9,348 nt of DNA from Planctomycetota bacterium (GTDB taxonomy: Bacteria > Planctomycetota > UBA1135 > GCA-002686595). The stretch spans positions 1 through 9,348 of the forward strand of contig JAJFFA010000157.1 in assembly GCA_021776885.1 (NCBI GenBank), written 5' to 3'. The number at the start of each line of letters is the position of its first letter. Within the stretch, counting starts at the first letter, position 1. The translations under genes and the position numbers were made by a program. Under the pieces are notes generated by a model. It searched no databases. It had not been told where the DNA came from and saw only the letters and a list, made by a program, of their open reading frames with translations. Positions 1 to 6,892 of this stretch are shown in pieces.

Positions 1-138
1 CGGGCCTGGCGGGGGGACGACCCGCCGGGGGGGGGGCCCCTGGGGGGGGGGGGGCACTTACTGCGGCCCCGCTGGGCCGGGGCCTGGGCCTGGCCCGGGG
101 GCTGGGGGGGGGGGCGCGGGGGGGGGGGGGGGGGGCGG
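1..138. other. Poly-G low-complexity stretch, probable assembly or contig-end artefact
   Basis: This stretch consists almost only of G and C, with G homopolymers at 27-36 (10), 42-54 (13), 104-114 (11) and 118-135 (18), and very few A or T bases. No gene or codon structure is visible. Composition becomes normal abruptly after about 139. Runs like this at a sequence end are typical of low-quality poly-G reads assembled into a contig tip. A genuine G-quadruplex-forming region is possible but less likely. Do not use these bases for promoter analysis. Confidence 0.7.
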
Positions 139-158
139 AACATGGCGTCGGCACACCA

Positions 159-180
159 TAGGGAAGGGTGTCAACCCCTA
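159..180. repeat. Nested inverted repeat upstream of aceB
   Basis: TAGGG (159-163) is mirrored by CCCTA (176-180), and inside it GGGT (166-169) pairs with ACCC (174-177) around the loop GTCA. A run of five T follows at 189-193. It lies about 90 nt before the malate synthase start, so it could be an operator, or a weak terminator of a gene lost at the contig end. The T run is 8 nt beyond the outer arm, which argues against a good terminator. The symmetry is visible; any function is a guess. Confidence 0.25.
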
Positions 181-253
181 GGAACGCCTTTTTATGAAGA
201 GCCTCCGACCCCGTCGTCCGGAGCGGTCTAGTCTTCGGCGTTCGAGGTCAACC

Positions 254-260
254 AGGGAGG
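254..260 (+). promoter_or_regulatory. Shine-Dalgarno site of aceB
   Basis: AGGGAGG sits 5 nt before the ATG at 266. It decides between that ATG and an in-frame ATG at 194. The extra 24 codons from 194 would encode an Arg/Ser-rich peptide unlike malate synthase, and no comparable ribosome binding site precedes 194. Confidence 0.8.
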
Positions 261-265
261 GAAGT

Positions 266-1918
266 ATGAAGCCGCTGCACATCGAAGAAAACGCCCTCGG
301 GGCGCCCCAGGGGTCGTTCCAGGCCCTCAAGCTGCCCACCGGAGTCACCCTCACGGGCCAGCCCACGGCGCGCCAGATCGAGCTCCTGAGCCCCGCGGCC
401 CTGGCCTTCGTGGCCGCCCTGGAGCGCGCCTTCGGGCCGCGCCGGGAGGCCCTGCTCGAGCGCCGGGTACGCATCCAGGAGCGCCTCGACGCCGGCGAGC
501 GTCCCGACTTCCTCGAGGAGACCCGCGGCGCGCGCCTGGGCGAGTGGACGGTGCAGCCCGTGCCCGCCGACCTCCAGAACCGGCGCGTCGAGATCACCGG
601 TCCGGTGGACCGCAAGATGATCATCAACGCCCTCAACTCCCCCGCCCAGGTGTTCATGGCGGACTTCGAGGACTCGACCTCGCCGACCTTCGCCAACCTC
701 CTCGACGGCCAGGTCAACCTGTTCGACGCGGTGCGTCGCACGATCGAGTTCGATCACCCCACGAGCGGCAAGTCCTACCGCCTGAACGAGCACACGGCCA
801 CGCTGATGGTGCGCCCCCGCGGCTGGCACATGGTCGAGCGCCACGTGCAGGTCGATGGTCGCTCGATCTCGGCCGCCCTGTTCGACTTCGGGCTGTTCTT
901 CTTCCACAACGCGCACGAGCTGATCGCCCGCGGCAGCGGCCCCTACTTCTACCTGCCGAAGCTCGAGAGCCACCACGAGGCACGCCTGTGGAACGAGGTC
1001 TTCGTCCACGCCCAGGCGGCCCTCGGGATCCCGACCGGCACGATCAAGGCCACCGTCCTGATCGAGACGATCCTGGCCGCCTTCGAGATGGACGAGATCC
1101 TCTTCGAGCTGCGCGAGCACTCCGCGGGTCTGAACTGCGGTCGCTGGGACTACATCTTCAGCTTCATCAAGAAGTTCAAGAGCCACGAAGCCTTCGTCCT
1201 GCCGGACCGCGGCGCGGTCGGCATGGACCAGCCCTTCCTGAACGCCTACAGCCGGCTCCTGGTCCAGACCTGCCACCACCGCGGCGTGCACGCCATCGGC
1301 GGCATGGCCGCCCAGATCCCGGTCAAGGACGACGAAGCGAAGAACGCGGCCGCCCTGGCGCGGGTCGCCCGCGACAAGCGGCGCGAGGCCCTCAACGGCC
1401 ACGACGGCACCTGGATCGCCCACCCGGGCCTGTTCGAGACGGCCCACGCCGAGTTCCAGCGCGTGCTGGGCGACGCCCCGCACCAGATCGACGCCCCGCG
1501 CCCCTGGCGTCACATCGATGCACACCACCTGCTCGAGCTGCCCAGCGGCCCCCTGACGGAGGCCGGCCTGCGCACCAACCTCTCGGTCGGCGTGCGCTAC
1601 GTCGCCGCCTGGCTGGACGGCATGGGCTGCGTGCCCATCGAGGGCCTGATGGAGGACGCCGCGACCGCCGAGATCTCGCGCACGCAGCTCTGGCAGCAGG
1701 TGCGCCACGGCGCCTTCCTCGACGACGGCCGCCGTGTGAACGTCGAGCTGCTGCGCGCCGTGCTGCGCGACGAGCTCGCCGCCCTGGCCCGCGACCTGGG
1801 TCCGGCCCGTTTCGAGAGCGGCCGCTTCAAGCAGGCCGCCGACCTCTTCGAGCAACTGGTGACGGCCGAGGAGCTCGAAGACTTCCTCACGCTCGTCGCG
1901 TACGAGCAGATCAACTAG
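266..1918 (+). CDS. aceB: Malate synthase A
   Basis: This cytoplasmic enzyme condenses glyoxylate with acetyl-CoA to malate and CoA, the second step of the glyoxylate bypass. The 550-residue product matches the A-type family in length (E. coli AceB is 533) and is recognisable end to end. Seen are VFMADFEDS (129-137), RPRGWH (183-188), the family signature REHSAGLNCGRWDYIF (283-298), NGHDGTWIAHPG (377-388) and MEDAATAEISR (462-472). By spacing against E. coli, R183, E267, D295 and D464 match the catalytic arginine, two Mg ligands and the catalytic base (R166, E250, D278, D447), so it should be active. The start at 266 is chosen for its strong ribosome binding site and family-like N-terminus; an in-frame ATG at 194 is less likely. 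It lies 36 nt upstream of aceA in the same direction, so the two are probably co-transcribed. Its promoter would lie in 139-253, but no convincing -35/-10 pair was found there. Confidence 0.97.
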   Translation: MKPLHIEENALGAPQGSFQALKLPTGVTLTGQPTARQIELLSPAALAFVAALERAFGPRREALLERRVRIQERLDAGERPDFLEETRGARLGEWTVQPVPADLQNRRVEITGPVDRKMIINALNSPAQVFMADFEDSTSPTFANLLDGQVNLFDAVRRTIEFDHPTSGKSYRLNEHTATLMVRPRGWHMVERHVQVDGRSISAALFDFGLFFFHNAHELIARGSGPYFYLPKLESHHEARLWNEVFVHAQAALGIPTGTIKATVLIETILAAFEMDEILFELREHSAGLNCGRWDYIFSFIKKFKSHEAFVLPDRGAVGMDQPFLNAYSRLLVQTCHHRGVHAIGGMAAQIPVKDDEAKNAAALARVARDKRREALNGHDGTWIAHPGLFETAHAEFQRVLGDAPHQIDAPRPWRHIDAHHLLELPSGPLTEAGLRTNLSVGVRYVAAWLDGMGCVPIEGLMEDAATAEISRTQLWQQVRHGAFLDDGRRVNVELLRAVLRDELAALARDLGPARFESGRFKQAADLFEQLVTAEELEDFLTLVAYEQIN

Positions 1919-1954
1919 TCCGCGCAGCGGCGAAACAGAGAGAGCAATAGAGAC

Positions 1955-3277
<1,323 letters not shown>

Positions 3278-3388
3278 GTTCGCGGCGGTCGGGGTGAAAA
3301 ACCTCGGCTGCCGTGGCCTCTCTCTCTCGTGGAAGCGGGTCGCGTCCTTGTTGGGCGCGGCCCGTTTCCCTCTTGGAGGCGGCAACAT

Positions 3389-3413
3389 GCCCGTTCGTAC
3401 GAACGGGCCTTTT
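3389..3413 (+). terminator. Rho-independent terminator candidate after aceA
   Basis: A perfect 20-bp palindrome, GCCCGTTCGTACGAACGGGC (3389-3408), is followed by CTTTT. As RNA it folds into an 8-bp stem with a GUAC loop and a short U tract. It lies 111 nt after the aceA stop and 58 nt before the next gene's chosen start, where an operon end would be expected. The U tract is short, and the symmetry would also suit a dimeric operator, so a regulatory role for the downstream gene cannot be excluded. Confidence 0.6.
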
Positions 3414-3470
3414 CGGGAGAATCTCCACCGGCGGCGGGCTCTCCTTTCTGACCGTCGCACGCTCCCGCCA

Positions 3471-6416
3471 ATGCAGCCCCCTGCTCCCGAGTCCCTCCTG
3501 CGCCACAGCGGCTTCGTCCGCGGGCTGGCGTTGCAGCTCCTGCGCGACGAGGCGCAGGCGGATGACGTGGCCCAGGACACCTGGCTCGTGGCCCTCGAGC
3601 ACGGGCCGCGCTCGAGCTCCTCGCTGCGCGCCTGGCTGGCCCAGGTCACGCGGCGTCTGGCCCTGCGCCGCCTGCGCGGCGGCGAGCGGCGCACGCGGCG
3701 CGAGGCGCGGGCAGCCCGCGACGAGGCCCTACCCTCCACCCTCGACGAGGCCCTCGAGCTCGACCTCCTGCGCCAGGTCACCGAGGCCGTCGCGCGCCTC
3801 GACGAGCCCTTCCGCGGCGCCGTGCTGCTGCGCTTCTACGAAGGCCTCGCCCCCGAAGAGATGGCACGCCGCCTGGGCCTGCCCCGCGCCACCGTGTACA
3901 GCCGCCTGCGGCGCGGGCTCGAGCGGCTGCGCGCGGACCTCGACCGCTCCTGCGGAGGGCGCGAGACCTGGAGCGCGGGGCTACTCGCCTGCGCCACCCC
4001 ACGGGGCGACGCCGCTGCGGCCGGCCTCGCCAGCGTCACCTCCAGCGCCGCGAGCGGAGCCCTGTGGATGGGAACACACTGGAAGCTCGCCGCTGCCGCG
4101 GCCGGACTCACCCTGGGCGCCGTCCTGTGGCAGGCCGCCACCCCCAGCGGCGACCCTGTGCTACCGGCGTCCGTCGCCGCAGCCCAGGGCGAGGACGTCG
4201 CCCTGCTGCGGCCGCCCAGCGCGCCCGCGCCCGCGCCCGTGCTCGCGCAACCGGAGCTGCGTGACGCGCCGCAGCCAGCGAGCGCGCCCTGCGCACCGGG
4301 CCGCCGCGCCACCCGCGGCTCCCTCTCCCTGCGCCTCCTGTGGGAGGACTCGCGCGAGCCCGTCGCCGGGCGCGGCTTCGAGGTGCACGAGGCGCGCTCC
4401 CTCGATCCCAACCCGGCGCCGCGCCGCGCGCGCACGGGCGCCGATGGCACCCTGCAGCTCTCCGACCTGGCCCCCGGAACCTGTCGCTTCTACGACGCCC
4501 TGGGCCTCAGCTTCCAGGTCGAGGTCGGCGCCGGCGAAGAGCGCGAGCACACCGAGCTCCTGCCCCGCGGGCTGACCGTGCGCGGCGTCGTCGTCGACCA
4601 CCAGGGCGACCCCCTGCCGGGCGCACGCGTCTGGGTCTCCGACTACGGCAACAGCGCCTCCGGAGAGGTGGCCGCCACGACGGACACGGACGGGCGCTTC
4701 GAGCTGCTCGGTGTCTCCGAGGGCCGCAGCGTCGGCGCCTTCGCACGGGGTGCGCGCGCTTCGCGCCTGCGCCGCCTCGACGCCCGGGCGGACGGCGTGC
4801 TCGAGCTGCGCTTCGTCCTGGCCCCCGGCGCCGCGCGCATCCACGGCCGGGTCGCCGCCCTCGACGGCACGCCCCTCGCCGCGGCCCGCGTGCGCCTCAC
4901 CCCGGCCCCCCGCCCCCAGACCTACGGCGAGGACGGCGCGCGCCTGCACGGCGCGATTCCCCTCGAGGTCGAGTGCGACGAAGAGGGCCGCTTCGGCGTC
5001 GACTCGATCGAACCCGGGCGCTGTGCCCTGCAGTTGCGTCACCCGGGCTTCGCCCCCTACCGCGTGCAGCTCGAGACCCGCTCCGGCGACGACCTGCGGC
5101 ACGACCCGCGCCTGACCCCCGGGGCGCATCTCTTCGGGCGCGTCGAGGCCCCGGACGGAACGCCACTGCCCGGGGCCGAGGTCCAGGTCGGAGACGTGCT
5201 CAGCCACGACTTCCTGCGCGTGCGCAGCGACGAGCGCGGCGAGTACCGACTCGAGGACCTGAGCCCCGTCACCACGGTGCTGGCGCGCAAGTCCGGCGTC
5301 GGCAGCGTCGAGCGCGAGCTGACCCTCAGCCCGGGCCTCGACACGCGCTGGGACCCGGTGCTCGATCCGGGGCTCACGGTCCGGGGCCGCGTCGTCGACG
5401 CCAGCGGCAGGCCCTGGGTGGGCTGGTCGGTGACCGCGGTCGGCAGCGTCGGCGACCCGGAGTCCGGCGTCCTCTGGAGCGAGCGCACGCGCACCGACGA
5501 CGACGGCCAGTTCGCGGTCCTCGGCTGCCCCGACGAGCCCCTCAGCCTGCACCTGACCCTCGGCCCCCTGCAGCCCGCCAACGTGCACACCCGGCGCCTC
5601 GAGCGGCCAGGTGGTCCGGCCCTGCGCATCGTCGTCCCGCGCAGCGCCCTGCCCAGCGCCAGCTTCTTCGGCACCCTCGTCGACGCCGAGGGCTGCCCCG
5701 CCGCCGCGGCCCGCGTCAGCGCCCTGCAGCAGGGCGGCGCGAACCTCTACGGCGTGACCGAGAGCGACGCCTCGGGACGCTTCGAGCTGAGCGACCTGGT
5801 GCCCGGGACCTACGCCGTCAGCCTCGAGCCCCAGGCGGCGCCGCGCCAACGCGCCGGGCAGCACACCCTCACCGAGGGCGAGCGCCGCGACCTGGGCCGC
5901 CTGACGCTCACCCCCACCGGCAGCCTCTCGATCCAGGTCACGGGAGCCTCCGGCCTGGAGCCCTACGCCCGGGCGCGGATCGTCAGCAACCCCGGCGGCG
6001 AGACCGCGCGCTGGATCGACGCCGGTGCCCACACGGGCATCGCGCTCTTCCCCGGCCGCTACGACGTGTCCTTGTGGAGCGCGACCGCGGCCCTCGAGGC
6101 GCGCGTGGTCGAGGTCGTCGCGGGGCGCGACACGCGGCTCGAGCTCGAGCCCCGTCCCGGTCTCGCCTGCCGCGTCGAGGTCGAGTTGCGCCGCGACCCG
6201 CCGCCCTTCGTGTTGACCTGCGCCCTCTTCGACGCCACGGGGCAGCGCCTCGCGGCCTGGTGGCAGAACCCCGACGGCGAGCTCACGGCCCTGCGCCTGA
6301 GCCTGAGCCCGGGCGACTACCGGCTCGACGTCGAGACCGAGGACGGAGCGCGGGGTTCGGTCGACTTCACGGCGGCGGTCGCGGGCTCTGCGACGACGCG
6401 CCTGGTCCTCGAGTAG
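3471..6416 (+). CDS. ECF sigma factor fused to a membrane helix and carboxypeptidase-regulatory-like ectodomain
   Basis: The 981-residue product looks like a membrane-anchored transcription factor. Residues 7-75 match ECF σ2 (DDVAQDTWLVAL at 31-42, AWLAQVTRRLALRRL at 54-68). Residues 95-157 match σ4, with the helix-turn-helix MARRLGLPRATVYSRLRRGL at 131-150. One hydrophobic helix follows (about 204-222, WKLAAAAAGLTLGAVLW), then a Pro/Ala linker (223-280). The rest consists of about eight β-rich modules of 82-98 residues. Six carry a DxxGxFxL-type hairpin (near 324, 406, 504, 588, 677, 767); several open with DxxGxPLPGAxV (e.g. 376-386, 562-571). The last two keep only PGxY (861, 947). These resemble carboxypeptidase regulatory-like/Cna-B domains, which in the known families are extracellular. 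I infer a cytoplasmic sigma part and an external module chain. The ATG at 3471 has no clear ribosome binding site; upstream in-frame ATGs at 3294 and 3387 would add non-family sequence through the terminator palindrome. No separate anti-sigma gene is adjacent. The target promoters are unknown. Confidence 0.88.
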   Translation: MQPPAPESLLRHSGFVRGLALQLLRDEAQADDVAQDTWLVALEHGPRSSSSLRAWLAQVTRRLALRRLRGGERRTRREARAARDEALPSTLDEALELDLLRQVTEAVARLDEPFRGAVLLRFYEGLAPEEMARRLGLPRATVYSRLRRGLERLRADLDRSCGGRETWSAGLLACATPRGDAAAAGLASVTSSAASGALWMGTHWKLAAAAAGLTLGAVLWQAATPSGDPVLPASVAAAQGEDVALLRPPSAPAPAPVLAQPELRDAPQPASAPCAPGRRATRGSLSLRLLWEDSREPVAGRGFEVHEARSLDPNPAPRRARTGADGTLQLSDLAPGTCRFYDALGLSFQVEVGAGEEREHTELLPRGLTVRGVVVDHQGDPLPGARVWVSDYGNSASGEVAATTDTDGRFELLGVSEGRSVGAFARGARASRLRRLDARADGVLELRFVLAPGAARIHGRVAALDGTPLAAARVRLTPAPRPQTYGEDGARLHGAIPLEVECDEEGRFGVDSIEPGRCALQLRHPGFAPYRVQLETRSGDDLRHDPRLTPGAHLFGRVEAPDGTPLPGAEVQVGDVLSHDFLRVRSDERGEYRLEDLSPVTTVLARKSGVGSVERELTLSPGLDTRWDPVLDPGLTVRGRVVDASGRPWVGWSVTAVGSVGDPESGVLWSERTRTDDDGQFAVLGCPDEPLSLHLTLGPLQPANVHTRRLERPGGPALRIVVPRSALPSASFFGTLVDAEGCPAAAARVSALQQGGANLYGVTESDASGRFELSDLVPGTYAVSLEPQAAPRQRAGQHTLTEGERRDLGRLTLTPTGSLSIQVTGASGLEPYARARIVSNPGGETARWIDAGAHTGIALFPGRYDVSLWSATAALEARVVEVVAGRDTRLELEPRPGLACRVEVELRRDPPPFVLTCALFDATGQRLAAWWQNPDGELTALRLSLSPGDYRLDVETEDGARGSVDFTAAVAGSATTRLVLE
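4221..4238 (+). repeat. Tandem hexamer repeat (GCGCCC)x3
   Basis: Three exact in-frame copies of GCGCCC encode Ala-Pro three times (residues 251-256) in the linker after the membrane helix of the sigma fusion. Ala-Pro repeats form stiff, extended spacers. The copy number could change by slippage without breaking the reading frame. Confidence 0.7.
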
Positions 6417-6838
6417 GGCCCGTCGCCCTGCCGCGCGGCCCACACCGCGCCGGCGACGCTGTAGTAGGCGACGTCCGCGACGAGCGAGCCGGCGAGCAGC
6501 CCCCAGGGCACGGAGAGCCCTGCGCCGAAGCCCATCAGCGCGGGCCGCAGCAGGAGGTCCAGGGCCTCCGCCCCGCCGAACTCGAGGCAGACCCGGGTGC
6601 CGGCGCGGGACAGGCGCCGCCGCCCGCCGAGGGCCGCGCGCTCACGCAGGATCGCGCAGGCGTAGAAGACGACGGACTCGAGCAGCCCGCAGACGAGCCC
6701 CAGGGCCAAGGCACCCGTGACGACGTCGACCAAGAGGACGTACGCCGTCAGGGTCGTCAGCCAGGCCGCCGCCTCGAGGGGGGCGTAGCGCGCGAGGAAT
6801 GCCCTGACCCCTGCGCTGCTTCGGTGTTGCTCGTCCAT
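6317..6838 (-). CDS. Small four-helix membrane protein of unknown function
   Basis: The 173-residue product is an integral membrane protein by composition, with hydrophobic segments around 21-39, 42-63, 92-109 and 111-133. A basic loop (66-82, GGRRRLSRAG) separates two helix pairs. The halves look like a pseudo-repeat: YAPLE (18-22) then GLLESVVFY (51-59), against FGGAE (87-91) then GSLVADVAYY (117-126). EFGGAEALDLLLRP (86-99) looks like a conserved motif. I recall similar uncharacterised proteins in other bacteria but cannot name a family. The start is supported by GGAGG (6843-6847 on this strand) 4 nt before the ATG. The polar tail (about 140-173) is read largely antisense to the end of the sigma-fusion gene and may be poorly conserved. 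It lies 54 nt downstream of the kinase gene in the same direction, so the two may be co-transcribed. Confidence 0.75.
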   Translation of the reverse strand: MDEQHRSSAGVRAFLARYAPLEAAAWLTTLTAYVLLVDVVTGALALGLVCGLLESVVFYACAILRERAALGGRRRLSRAGTRVCLEFGGAEALDLLLRPALMGFGAGLSVPWGLLAGSLVADVAYYSVAGAVWAARQGDGPYSRTRRVVAEPATAAVKSTEPRAPSSVSTSSR

Positions 6839-6842
6839 CGCG

Positions 6843-6847
6843 CCTCC
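6843..6847 (-). promoter_or_regulatory. Shine-Dalgarno site of the small membrane protein gene
   Basis: GGAGG on the minus strand lies 4 nt before the ATG at 6838. It supports this as a real gene rather than an antisense shadow. Confidence 0.65.
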
Positions 6848-6892
6848 AGGGGCAGGAACGACGTCGGAGCCCGGTGGGGATCACGGCCGGCT

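Noticed and set aside
169..195. Possible promoter TGTCAA / TTTTAT upstream of aceB.
   Set aside because: The -35 element matches poorly and the 15-nt spacing is short, so it is not distinguishable from chance.
194..265. N-terminal extension of malate synthase from the ATG at 194.
   Set aside because: The 24 extra residues are Arg/Ser-rich and unlike the family, whereas the ATG at 266 has a strong AGGGAGG site.
3294..3470. N-terminal extension of the sigma fusion from ATGs at 3294 or 3387.
   Set aside because: The added sequence runs through the terminator-like palindrome and resembles no sigma factor; σ2 begins only a few residues after the ATG at 3471.
4161..6443. A 760-codon open frame antisense to the sigma-fusion ectodomain.
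   Set aside because: Its composition is that of a GC-rich codon shadow, while the sense frame shows periodic β-module motifs.
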